DNA of 64,000 nt from Moringa oleifera (lineage: Eukaryota; Streptophyta; Magnoliopsida; Brassicales; Moringaceae): NCBI GenBank assembly GCA_021397835.1, contig JAJFZO010000896.1, forward strand, positions 1,280,501 through 1,344,500, in the 5' to 3' direction. The position numbers and the translations under genes were made by a program. Below, one piece after another: positions 11,763 to 23,449 of this stretch (its first letter is position 1; each line of letters opens with the position of its first letter). A model generated the notes under the pieces. That model was not told where the DNA came from. It did not search any database and was given only the letters and a program-made list of their open reading frames with translations.

Positions 11763-14700
11763 ATGAAGGAAATGAAGTACGTGCTGGTGACAGGAGGAGT
11801 AGTGAGCGGACTCGGCAAAGGAGTCACTGCAAGCAGCATCGGTTTGCTTCTTAAGGCTTGTGGACTTCGCGTTACTTCCATCAAGATTGGTCCAATCCTT
11901 TTTCCTGCTCTTTACTTCCCTTTACGTACATATATGATCATCTCTTTCTATGCAACTTCGCGTTGCAAAGCATCTGTACCCAGTCTCCCCTTCTTTCTTC
12001 TCTCATGCGTTCCTTTCCCTCTTCTCAGATGGGATCATGAAGCTTTCTTTATATTCTGTTTAACTGTTCCTTCCCTTCCCTTTCCTTTTTTCTTTTCACT
12101 TCTGAAAAAGAAAAAAAAAAGATCTCAATCTTTTACTTTTTTGGAATGAACAAAGATCCGTGGAGATTGTTTCCACAAATCAAATGCCGGACAGGGAAAT
12201 TTTTTGATTTTCTATTTTTTTGCTTTTCTTAGTGTTTGTTTTCAAGATTTTTATTTATTATCAACACAAGTCTTAATGTTAGAGATCAATAGTGGCTTTT
12301 GCAACTTAATCTATTCGAGCGCATAAACCGAAAAACAAATGACTAATTAGTCTAATTAGCCTCTCCTTCCATCAACATTAGGATCAGAAGAATTATATTT
12401 CTGGGAGGAATTCTTAGTCAAGAGTAATCCAAATGGGTTTTACTTGTGATTGCTGGTAACTTCTTATGTTTTTCACTTCTTCGAGTATGTCCATCTCTCA
12501 GGCTGCTTGTGGGAAGGTTGAAATAATTGCCTAATCTTCATCTTCTCGTTGTACTTGTATTCGTGATGTTGCTGACGGCATTCTTTTCCCTTTCGAAATC
12601 TCAGATCCTTACTTAAACACTGATGCGGGAACCATGTCCCCTTTTGAGCACGGGGAGGTGTTTGTCTTAGATGATGGCGGTGAGGTACAGAAATGGACTT
12701 CATTTTCTGCATTCTTACAAATTTCCATGTATACCCGAGATGGAATTATATGTTTGCTTCTGCTTACCATTTTCTCAGTAGCAGTGGGTTATTAGGATGA
12801 ATAAAGTCATCAGTTGTCAGTCCTTTGCACTAATGTGATGTTGCTAGCTTACTAGATAAGGCTGATGAAACTTGTACTTGTTTAACTCGAAATCAAAAAC
12901 GTAAGATTAAAAACTGGGGAAGAGGGGAGGATGAGAACCTTTCAGCGTCAGGAGTCTCAAAAATGACTTTTTTTTTTGTGTGTGGTTTTTCTGGTTTTGA
13001 TAGGTGGATCTGGACCTGGGAAATTATGAGCGCTTTCTGGATATCAAGTTGACCCGCAACAATAATATCACTACTGGAAAGATTTACCAGGCAAGCTGTT
13101 GGCAACTACTTACCTGTTTTGTTAATTAGTTCGTTTATCTGGTTGGTTGGATGCTGAAAATGCTAGTCCCAGTTGGTAACTACTGATGGAAGTTAGCACT
13201 TCATCTTGTTGTATGACAGCATGTTATCGATAAAGAGAGAAGAGGAGATTACTTGGGGAAAACTGTGCAGGTTTCTGTCTACAGATGCATCCATCCATCA
13301 TTTTTATTCTCCACTAGTCACTGTAACTATGCACTCATTGACCATGTTCACTGTATATGTTGTTGCAATTTACAGGTTGTTCCTCACATTACTGATGCGA
13401 TTCAAGAGTGGATTGAGAAAGTGGCAATGATACCTGTAGACGGTGAGGCAGATCCAGCTGATGTTTGTGTCATAGAATTGGGTGGAACAATAGGTATACT
13501 AAAAGAGGTTCTTGACACTTGTAAGTCATGAGCTCTATTCCTTTCCATGTTTAAAACAAAGCTTTCCCGTGTACAGGAGATATTGAGTCCATGCCATTTG
13601 TTGAGGCTCTAGGGCAATTCTCATACCGTGTAGGTGCGGATGTCTGTATGCAGCCTTCTGTTACAATTTCTAAATCCTCTTGCTTTCAGATTTTGCAGCT
13701 GATCGGCTTTTTTAAATTCATACATATCATTTCAGGTAGTGGCAACTTTTGCTTAATTCATGTCAGCCTTGTGCCTGTATTAAATGTTGTTGGTGAACAG
13801 GTATTTCTAATGACTAGTTTGTCTAAACATCTTGTATGGACGATATACCTGTAAATGGTTTTGGATACTGTTTTGGTATAATCAACTTAGTGGAATGTGT
13901 TTGTTATTTTCAGAAAACTAAACCAACACAGCACAGTGTTCGGGGACTGAGAAGTCTGGGAATGACACCAGATATCTTAGCTTGTCGAAGCACAATGGTA
14001 TCTCCATCCCTCTTAGTCTGTCTATCTCCCTTTTTATCTCTTTGTGTGAAAGATGCAGATTGCCATGTTATCTTCCAGTTCTAACTTTGAAGTTGATTAC
14101 AGGCACTTGATGAGAATGTAAAAGAGAAACTTTCTCGGTTTTGCCATGTTCCGGTGTGTAGTTAATGTTGGATTTTCTGTTTCTGAATATTATTTATACG
14201 CTCACTTCATTTCTCCTTTGTTTTTGGGCCTTCATACTTATCTGCTTAAAGCCACTTGTTTACAGGTAGAATGCATATTCACTCTCTATGATGTTCCCAA
14301 CATCTGGCACATTCCTTTGCTTTTGAAAGTAAGATCTTCAGTACAGCTTCTGAGATTTCTTTCATACCCAGTAATCAGTTCTTACAAGAAGTGAATTAAT
14401 ATGTTCTTTTTTCTTCTTGATTAGGAACAGAAGGCTCATGAAGCAATTTTTAGAGTGCTGAACCTTCTAAGGTATGTCTTATATGCTCAATGGTCATCCT
14501 TTCTTTCACTCTGGGCTTCAACTGATGTCAATTCATTTTCATTTGCCTAATGTCATGTTGCTTTAATAATCCAGCATTGCTAAGGAGCCTTCTTTGGAGG
14601 AATGGACTTCTAGGGCTACATTGTGTGACATGTTACATGTACCGGTGGGTCACAAGAAAATTTTGAAATTCAAGTCCTGTGTCTCATCATTATTGCTCCC

Positions 14701-16535
14701 AGTCTCATCTTTGCTTTACTAATGTTTCAGGTCAGAATTGCCATGGTTGGGAAGTATACAGGCCTTTCGGATTCATATCTTTCTGTACTGAAGGTACAAC
14801 TTACTATTTCGTCTGGCTTATTTTAATTTGGAAGTTGGTGTGTTCTTCTGATGGCAACATTTGTGGTATATGGCTCTTTCTCGTGACTCCAGATACCATG
14901 TTTGTGTAATTTTGTTTTTGTGTGTCTGAGAGTTATGAGTCCTCATAAGATACATAGTTGTACGTGGAGTAAAACTCTTGATCTGTTTGTAGGCTCTCTT
15001 GCATGCTTCTGTTGCCTGCCAAAAGAAACTCATTGTGGATTGGATTCCAGCTGCTGATCTTGAAGATGGAACTAAGAAGGAGGTTATTATTAATCTAATT
15101 ACATGTCTTTTACATATATTTGTCTTTTGCGTTGCTTTACCATTTTACCTGGAATGATTTCTTGGCAGAATCCTGATGCCTTTAAGGCTGCATGGAAGTT
15201 GTTGAAGGTTTGTACTTGTCATGTTTGATGCTCCTGAAAGTCAGAACTGGAGAAGCAGCTATCTTGCATATGCCCTCTGGTGATCTTTGATCTTCTAACC
15301 AGTTTTTCACTTCAGGGTGCAGATGGTGTCCTTGTTCCAGGTGGGTTTGGTGACAGAGGAGTGCAAGGGAAAATTCTTGCAGCAAAGTATGCCCGGGAAA
15401 ACAAAATTCCCTTCCTCGGGATCTGTCTTGGAATGCAAGTTGCGGTCATTGAGTTTGCACGATCCGTCCTTGGTTTACAAGATGCTAATAGCACTGAATT
15501 TGATCCTAATACCAGAAATCCTTGTGTTATCTTCATGCCTGAGGTTCTTATCTTGCATCTCCTAGGAGTTCCTATCCAAATGAAACCTGATTTGCCTACT
15601 GAGTTGATTTCTATTATTTAAATAGGGCTCAAAAACTCATATGGGAGGCACTATGCGATTAGGCTCAAGAAGAACATATTTCCAAGTCAAAGACTCCAAA
15701 GCAGCTAAGTTGTAAGTCCTATTGCTATAGAGTATGTTGTATGGTATGCAAGAGTGTGCAAGTTATGCAGAGGCAATTCTGAGGGTCATGGGCTGAATGA
15801 ATGTATCTAAAGTTTGTCACTTGTGTATTTGGCATTCTGATAGGTATGGACGTAGAAGCTTCATTGATGAGAGACATCGGCACAGATATGAGGTCTGTAA
15901 GTTGCATTGCGATGGATGTATCTGTCTGTTCATTCACTTTTTTTTTTTTTTTTTGTTGTGAGGAGGAAGTTTGTGTTACACAGGTGAATCCTAATATGGT
16001 TGCACGTCTTGAGAGTGCTGGCCTCTCTTTTGCCGGCAAAGATGAAACTGGTCAACGCATGGAGGTCTGCTCACCAGTCTGCTTGTAGATTACCATACTA
16101 AATCAGTGATCTTGTAATGGCTTTGACTTAACAATGTCATATTAACGTTACAGATTGTTGAGCTTCCTAACCATCCATACTACATTGGTGCTCAATTCCA
16201 TCCTGAATTTAAATCAAGGCCAGGAAAACCATCTGCTTTGTTCTTGGGTAACTCTTCTCTCTTCTCTTTCTGGTTGGATGGGGGCCTGAGTTGGCACATT
16301 GGGCAATATTAACTGCTGGAATACTATAATTGTGATATTAATGGCAGGGCTTATAGCAGCAGCATGCGGGGAGATAGAATGTATGTTGCAGGGCTCTGGG
16401 TGCCAAGAGAATGTCCCTCGACCAATTAGCAATTGTCCTAGCAGGGAGAAAGTGTACCGGAATGGAAATGTGAAGAAGGCTTCAAGTGTAATATCAGATG
16501 GTATATACACCTATTGCAGTGGTGTGTACTCTTGA
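11763..16535 (+). CDS. CTP synthase (glutamine-hydrolysing), 21 coding exons, 605 aa
   Basis: Makes CTP from UTP, ATP and glutamine in the cytosol, the last step of pyrimidine nucleotide synthesis. Exons: 11763-11889, 12605-12684, 13004-13090, 13220-13270, 13376-13493, 13577-13633, 13736-13800, 13914-13997, 14103-14153, 14266-14328, 14425-14471, 14575-14644, 14731-14793, 14993-15082, 15169-15207, 15316-15543, 15626-15711, 15844-15892, 15984-16064, 16154-16247, 16348-16535. They sum to 1818 nt and stay in frame. The synthetase domain is about residues 1-270, with nucleotide loop [10 protein letters not shown] at 11-20 and the [13 protein letters not shown] segment in exon 2. The glutamine amidotransferase domain is about 300-560, with nucleophile Cys401 in GICLGMQ and His528/Glu530 in FHPEF. 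Length fits plant enzymes. Most relatives begin at the second in-frame ATG (11772), so that may be the true start. All introns are GT-AG except the third (GC-AG). The C-terminal tail after 545 is variable, as is usual. Confidence 0.96.
13091..13219 (+). other. GC-AG intron (intron 3 of CTP synthase)
   Basis: Exon 3 ends KIYQ at 13090 and is followed by GCAAGC rather than GT. The next exon begins at 13220 after GACAG and continues [14 protein letters not shown], exactly as expected for the family. The CAG|GCAAG context is the strong donor consensus seen in known GC-AG introns. Confidence 0.85.
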
Positions 16536-17264
16536 AGCCGTTGATTGCTTTTGGTCATGCATCTATGCTTTTTTTTTTTTCCCACCATAGTGATACTGAT
16601 TTTGCCTAGGGCTTTAAAACTAGTGACTTAGGATTCCGCTGTACAGCCATTTGAGCTCGGGTACGTGTTACTGCTTTCTGAAGGACTGCATACAGGACAT
16701 GGCTGATCCCATATATTTTAATCGGGATAGTCTGTTATATTCCACAGTTTGTTCCAAGGTTGAGTTTTTCCCACTGCGTTTGTTGGATTAATATAATTTT
16801 ATTTTATAAAAGACTTGATGCTGTAACACTACGTTATGTAGTTTTGGGAAAGCATGAATCTAATGCCCTACTATTATGTTTCTTGGTTGTGTTCTGTACT
16901 ATGTCGTCTATGCCTGTTTCTTTCTATTTATGTGGATTCTCCACTAGCATAATGAAGATTACACAAGCAAAATCTATTTCAACAAGAATTTTCAATTTCA
17001 AATTTGCTTTGAATCCTTACCCATCTGAAACTGAAATTTTCTATTCAAACTTGTCCATTTTGATTCATTATTTATTTAAAAATAATAATTATTTTTTAAG
17101 TTACAAGACAGTAAGTTGATATCATTTGGAAAACACTTGACTAGTTATGGGAGGTTAAAAGCTCCGAGAGATAAATAGATGAGATGTTTTGATGTTCAAG
17201 TCTGTGTTTTAAATGAGTCATTAAAAAAAAAAGAAAGTAAAAAATACTTGTGCTTCATAAGTAC
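16536..17264. other. 3' flank of CTP synthase
   Basis: Contains the presumed 3' untranslated region, T-rich and AT-rich stretches, and no further gene. I do not see a single clear polyadenylation signal. The stretch ends where decayed retrotransposon reverse-transcriptase sequence begins, about 730 bases after the stop codon. Confidence 0.6.
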
Positions 17265-19273
17265 AAGTTGAGATTGAATTCAAATAATTGCACATTTCAG
17301 AGTAAACTTCAGTAAATTATTAAGATTTATAATCAATGAAAGTGAAATTGAAATAGATCTTGATAAAGTAAAAGCCATCAAAAACGTATCATCACTAAAA
17401 ATAGTGAAAGAAGTTAGAGGATTTTTGGACCGATTGAATTATATATCTAGGCTTATATCTCCAATGACCAATATGTGTAATCCGATATTCCTCGTTATGG
17501 AAGAAAAGTGACCTTGGAGAACAGAACGATGAATGCCAACAAGCCTTTGAGAAGATCAAGACGCATGTAATGAATCCTCTGATATTGATGCCATCGACAC
17601 TGAAAAAACCTCTGCTCTTATATTTAACATTACATGAAGGATCACTTGGATGCTTATTGGGGTAGCAAGATGAGTTGAGAAAAAAAAGATTATGCCACAT
17701 ATTATTTGAGTAAGAAATTCACTGATTATGAAGCCAACTATTCATCGACAGAAAAGATTTGTTGTGCTATGGCATGGGCAACACAAAAGTTTCAACAATA
17801 TTTGTTAAGTCATACAACTTGGATACTATAAAATATTTATTTAAAAAGCCTTCATTGTCGGGGAGAGTAGCATGATGATAAGTGTTGTTATCAGAATATG
17901 ACTTGGTCTATGTCTCCTAAAAGTCTATTAAAAGCATTACAGTTTCTAACTTTTTGGCACACCCTACTAATGATGATTAATTATCAACTAGTGAGCAATA
18001 AGTTTCCTAATGAGGATCTAACAATAATAAAACAAGAACAGAATAAATATTGGCGAGTTTATGTCAATGGGGGTATCTAACATATTAGGTCATGGTATTA
18101 GGGAAATTCTCAAATATCTAGAAGGGCAATATTGTCCATTTATACGTACTTAGATTTTTTTTTTTTTTTACAAACAATATGACAAGACATGAAATGTGCA
18201 TTATGGGTCTCCAAGCTACAGTAATCAAACGAATAACTCATCTAAAAGTGTACAGAGACTTGACATTTGTTATATATCAAGTAAAAATAGAATGGATGAC
18301 GAAGAACCTAGAATTGGTAAAATATCATGCTTTAGTAAAAGAAATTGATCATAAGCTTCAAAGAGGTGGCATTTCACTATCTGCCAAGAGAAGAAAACTA
18401 AATAGCTGATGCTACTTGGCACTCAATATATCAATTAAAAGGAGATTGGATGACAAGGAACCTAAAATCGATGAAATATCATGTTTTAGTAAAAGAATTA
18501 ATCATAAGGTTCGAAAAAGGTAACATTTCACTATCTGCCAAGAGAAAAAAACTAAATGGTTGATGCTTTGGCAACCTTGGCATCGATTTTCCAAGTCAAT
18601 GATCACGAGCTAGTAATGCCAATCAAGATTAGTATCTGAAAATCACCGACTTACGACGCTACAATTGAAGAAATATAAGATGGAAAGCCATGGTACTTTG
18701 ATGTCAAAAGATATGTAAAAAAGTAACAATATCCCCAAAAGGCAATGAATAATGATAAGAGAACTTTGAGAAAATTGGCTACAAACTTCATATTGGGTGG
18801 AGAAGTCTTATATAAGAAAAACTTTGATCAAACCTTTTTCAGATGCGTAGATGACGCTGAATCTACCAAAATTATGAAAGAAATACATAGGGAGACATGT
18901 GGCATTCATACTAGTGGGTCAATGATGATAAGAAAAATAATGGGAGCAGGTTACTTTTGGCTAACTTTAGAAAGAAACTATATCCAATATGTGAGAAAAT
19001 GCCATAAATACCAAATATATGAAAACAAAATTCATACCCCTCTATCACTTTTTTTAAAAAAATTCATCATAACTATTCTCTACATGGAGTTTTGTTGTAA
19101 TTGGACCACTTTTCCCCGAAGGTATCAAATGACCACCGATTCGTTCTAGTTTTCATAAATTATTTCGAGAAATTGGTGAAAGCTAGATCCTTTGCCCATG
19201 TTGTGAAATCAATAGTTAATCACTTCCTAAAAAGAGAAATTATTTGCCAAAAATTATCCAAAAAATGATCATG
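17265..19273 (+). pseudogene. Gypsy-1, left part: decayed RT end, RNase H and integrase start
   Basis: Frameshifted and stop-ridden pol sequence of a Ty3/gypsy element. Near 17265 it starts inside the reverse transcriptase (NSNNCTF, then EIEIDLDKVKAIKN, GFLDRLNYISRLISP). RNase H pieces follow (17700-17870, KFTDYEANYSS-like and KYLFKKPSLSGR), then a second plant-type RNase H piece around 18000-18560. An integrase zinc-binding HHCC region is at 18745-19050 (MKEIHRETCGIHTSG through CHKYQIYENK). Compared with Gypsy-2, the order and spacing are the same, which marks a Tat-like lineage. The 5' half is missing. The sequence breaks off inside the integrase core, where CACTA-1 begins, and resumes at 30049. 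Confidence 0.85.
18265..18572. repeat. 154-bp tandem duplication inside Gypsy-1 RNase H
   Basis: The segment containing TGGATGAC..AACCTA..AAATATCATG..TTAGTAAAAGAA and ending ACTATCTGCCAAGAGA..GATGCT occurs twice, offset by 154 bases (about 18265-18418 and 18419-18572). The copies differ by scattered substitutions, so the duplication is not recent. It duplicates one block of the second RNase H domain. Confidence 0.85.
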
Positions 19274-19289
19274 CATTACTACAAATAAA
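19274..19289 (+). repeat. CACTA-1 left terminal inverted repeat
   Basis: CATTACTACAAATAAA, matching 11 to 12 of 16 positions of the inverted right end CACTATTACAAAAATT. The core TACAAA is shared. Confidence 0.7.
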
Positions 19290-19575
19290 AGCTTTAATGA
19301 CAGTTAAAAATGGCTTTTAATGACAGTTATAGAACTGTCATCTTTGTTTATATCATTAAAGGGGGTAGGTTTTAATGATAGTTATTGAAAACTGTCATTA
19401 GAGGCCCTCACTTTAATGACAATTCTATTAGAACTGTCATTAAAGACCCCCTTAATAATAGTTCTATTAGAATTGTCATTAAAAGAAACCCTCTTTAACG
19501 ACAGTTATGATAGAATTATCATTAAAAAGGTCCCTTTCAATGACCATTCTATTAGAACTATCATTAAAGGTATAT
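19284..19575. repeat. CACTA-1 left subterminal repeats
   Basis: About eight copies of TTTAATGACAGTT or its complement AACTGTCATTAAAG alternate, often as short palindromes such as AGTTCTATTAGAACTGTCAT. In CACTA elements such subterminal repeats are the binding sites for the TNPA-type protein. Confidence 0.85.
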
Positions 19576-20176
19576 ATATATTTTTTATTAATTTCAAAAT
19601 AAATACAAAATTTCTATATTCAAATTATCCAAAACTTACATATATAAAATTCTTCATCTCTTCCACATCAACCATATTTATCAATAGAATTCTTCATAAT
19701 ATATAACCAAAATTTTTTTCATCAAAATTGAATTACAATACGTAAATATGACTCTTTAATTAAACTTAGTCAACACATATAAGTATACAATTATCAGATA
19801 CACTAATCATAGTTCTTTTTATACACTTAAATGAAACAACTATACTATTTTTCTTCCTTCAACATAATTACACCAACACTTCAATACCAACACTTTAACA
19901 CTTCAATACCAACATTTCAGCAAAAAAACATTTTTCTATTATACACTTCAGTACCATTCTCATTGAAATAATTTTTCTTTCATGTTTGAAAACACTTCAA
20001 TATAATCCAATCCAATAAAGTAATAAAAGATGAACAAAACAAAAGAAAAAAATTTGATGTCATAATTGAACTCCATATGTACAATACGTGAGTTTAAATA
20101 TACATTATCATAAACAATCCTAAAAATTCAACTCTATAAATTTAATGATGTTCATGTGTACAAAAATCTTCAAGGT

Positions 20177-21352
20177 TCAACTTTCTAATATTACATTCCA
20201 AAGAAATTGTCCAACCTCCATTCTAACTTCATCAATATCCGATTGAGTATAAGTATTTATGTTTACTAACTATATTTATATATATATAAAAAAGTTAGTC
20301 CCATTAAAACTTTTGGTAAGCACATCAATAAATTACTGAAGTATTTACATAAAAAAATGCTTAAAAACTTACCATTTTCGCATATGGGATATTTCTATCA
20401 CGTCTATCAATGATTTTCTTTAAAATTTTCATAATATAATATCCACACTTAGTATTTGAAGGCTGATATGGACACTGGATTAAAAATTTTTAATTGTTAT
20501 ATTTTACAAAATAAATAAAACTAACATTACATATAGGTTTAAATATACATACCTTAGCAAGAATACTCTTAAGAATGCGCTTGTTGCTTGATTCTTTGAT
20601 GTCTTGAAATAATTTGAAAGAGCTACTAATAGAAAATAATCAATATTCTTAAGAGTAAAAAAAAAAAATACATAGTAATATAAATGAAAATATTTTCACT
20701 TACATGGACATAAGTTGATCTAGTTCTTGACGAGAATCATGATTCAAAGGATAAAAAATACTGTACATAAAAGTACGAGGCTCGACAACCACCAATATTT
20801 AGTGTTGCTTGCATTATCAAAAATAAATATTAAAAATATTATGAACAAAACTATTAATAATTTCGACTAGTATTAAGACTTACCTCAAGTTATAAGGAAA
20901 TATCATTACTCCTCTATCATATAGATCTATCATTCTATTGGCTAAGTGATGGGCTTGGGTGTCTATACTTATAGACATTCCATATGAAAATGTTGACAGA
21001 TCAGCAAATATAATATATTTCCCTAAGCCAAGTGCAACTAAATATGTATAAAGTTTATTGAAATAATAAAGAGTAAGAAAAATATAAATATGATGTAGCC
21101 AAACAATAATAAACTAATAAAAATTCAAAAGACATACGTACACAATGTAAGCTTGAATAACGGTGACCTTTAGCTTCTCTGTGTGATAAAATTGCATGAT
21201 ATCTTCTCGAACCACAAATACATGTCTACCAAAAGCAAAAACTTCAGTAAAAGGTATGTGTAATACTTCATCGGGTGCCATCACCTTATTAAGATAATTA
21301 TATATCTTCTGTATCCTGGTGGTAGCCCAACAGAAGATACTTGTTGCGATGA
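20177..21352 (-). pseudogene. ULP1/C48 cysteine protease region of CACTA-1
   Basis: Reading down the minus strand, the pieces are: an entry segment REDIMQFYHTEKLKVT near 21200; VLVVVEPRTFMYSIFYPLN near 20780, where C48 proteases place the catalytic Asp; and PYQPSNTKCGYYIMKILKKI near 20450, whose Cys codon is 20445-20447 and Gln lies six residues earlier as in the ULP1 active site. The tail YTQSDIDEVRMEVGQFL ends at a stop at 20177. ULP1 proteases cut SUMO or ubiquitin-like conjugates in eukaryotes. In plants such domains occur inside several transposon proteins, where their job is unknown. Frameshifts or introns separate the pieces. In this copy the Asp position reads Tyr, so it was probably inactive even before decay. 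Confidence 0.7.
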
Positions 21353-23290
21353 TTATGGTTTTGTCAATGTTGATGCTTTCTTAACTGACAACTTGCCTTC
21401 TTGCTTTATAGACGATAGTTGAAAAAAATTTGCGAACTTAATTGACACTAATAGATTAGCTTTATAAAATATATTTAGCAAAAATATTTCCTTATGTGTA
21501 CCAACAATGACCCAATCTCGAGGCCAAGCAACAACTAAATTGATTGCAGAAAAAATATTTGTCAATCCACCGTCGGGGTTTGGACTAGGCAACTGTGCAT
21601 CACCATGAATAACTACGTCCACTGTCACCCGAACATCACCAAAAAATAGTGGACACCCATGGATCATTTGATTAGGAGTATGATCCATGAAGATAACCCT
21701 ACTTGCCACTATGTACTCTAATGATCATATGAACATATGACATGGCTCATATTACAATGATCTAAAAAAACAAAACAAAAATTACGTTCGTAATAGTATT
21801 AACATCATATCTACTATTATTGACGTGTAACATACATTGTTACCGTATGGTGCCGATGCAAGTGCAGGTATTGTGGTGTGATTGGTATAGGCGATTGAGG
21901 TGTTGTATATTCTTCTTTCTTCAATAATCTAGTTATATTATTGCTAGTTTTACTCGAATAAAATTGCATTGTAAATTTTTCTTGTTGAACATCATCAATT
22001 TTGTTTGTAATATTGTTTGTCAAAACTTTTTTATACTTTGTGAACCACCTCATAATCTCTGCCAACTATTGTTGATCTAATTGCATACCTTAAAGGACAA
22101 TCAACTTTTTGGCCTTCCCAAAATAAGATGTGATAGTCACTCGGATCTTTGACCTCTAATGCGTCTGGGGTGCTCAAGTGCACCAAGTGCTTTCGTTAGC
22201 ACATCTTTTAAATCAAAGGTTGTAAATTTACCTTGTGTACTCTGTGTAATCAACTCATCCTACAATATTATAATAAAATTAATCAATAAACATGAAATTT
22301 ATTACTATAAATGCTATAAAAAAGTTGAACTATACTTACGATTCTTTCCCCACACAGTTAGCTCACATCATTTATATATTTTCCCTTTTTGTTCTGTCGT
22401 GAAGCCTTCCACATAAAGGCATGATCAATTTGGTCATTGCTACCAAATGCTTGTTTCTTGTTTTTTTTTTTTTTTAACATAAAGAGTGAACATGTTAGAT
22501 TTTTTGAACGTATAACTAAATGAATATATTATCAATTTATAACATGATAAATAAAAAATAACTTACAAGTTCACTCTCCAACCTTACAAATCCCTTTCTG
22601 GATAGATGATGGTCATACAAATTCTTCTTTTTTTTCTCTTTTGCTATTTGTCTTTTTTGCTGTAAGATCAATACATATCAACATTTGAAGAAAATTGTAT
22701 AAATAAAAACTTTACTAACTAGAAATGTATACCTGAAACTCTTCTGTCATAAAAGTTCATAAAGTCCTGCCACACCCCAACATTTATGACATTACTCTAT
22801 TCTTCAGGTGGAAATGACAGAAATTTCAAGTCATTGATGTGAAAGAGTATGTGCTTTGATGTAAGATTGGTCCTGAAGTTCCTCCATTTATTTGCAACAA
22901 ACTGAAGTACGTATCTTTTCATGCCTGCATCAATATCATATGTCTCTTACAAATAAAAAAATGAATTAGTACAAATCAAATTGATTAGTGATAAACTAAT
23001 TGAAAAGAAATAGTACGTTATGTTTCATTTAACTTATCAATATTGTCTCTTAAATCTTATTTTTTATTTCACTGCTTAGTGAGTGTTAATTCACAATATT
23101 TATAGGCATCGTATTATATACCACTACTCCAATATAGCTATTGAACTGGGTGTCATTGCTCCCAATTGTTTGACCTTCATCATTTACCTTGATCGTGAGA
23201 TTAACACCAAAAGCAAGACTCTTAATTATCTTAGACATACTGGTGATACCTCGTTTTTTCGGCCCTTGAGCCTTCACTTAATTGTTTAGA
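21353..23290 (-). pseudogene. Transposase_24-like (TNPA-type) protein of CACTA-1
   Basis: Pieces in the order expected for the plant Ptta/En/Spm second protein: KKRGITSMSKI..NDEGQTIGSNDTQFNS at 23277-23086; KRYVLQFVANKWRNFRTNLT near 22900; YHHLSRKGFVRLESEL near 22600; DQIDHAFMWKASRQNKKG near 22400; DVLTKALGALEHPRRIRG near 22190; then VRVTVDVVIHGDAQLPSPN and INLVVAWPRDWVIV at 21709-21480. In En/Spm-type elements this protein binds the subterminal repeats and assists TNP2. Coding pieces are separated by AT-rich introns and by frameshifts. It leads directly into the ULP1 region, so both may have formed one protein. The same order is seen in CACTA-2. Confidence 0.75.
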
Positions 23291-23449
23291 AGGATCCATC
23301 AAATTTATAAACCAAAAAACATATGGTTAGCATCATATATGCAAAATATGATATAACATGATAAAACCAAAAAAATAAAATAAAATTATAAAAGATACGA
23401 TAACTTTGACACATGAGGCAATTAAACACTACCTTAAAAAATACTCAAA

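Noticed and set aside
11763..12149. Unspliced 128-codon reading of the first CTP synthase exon
   Set aside because: Only the first 42 codons are coding; the rest is intron 1, as shown by the in-frame join to exon 2 at 12605.
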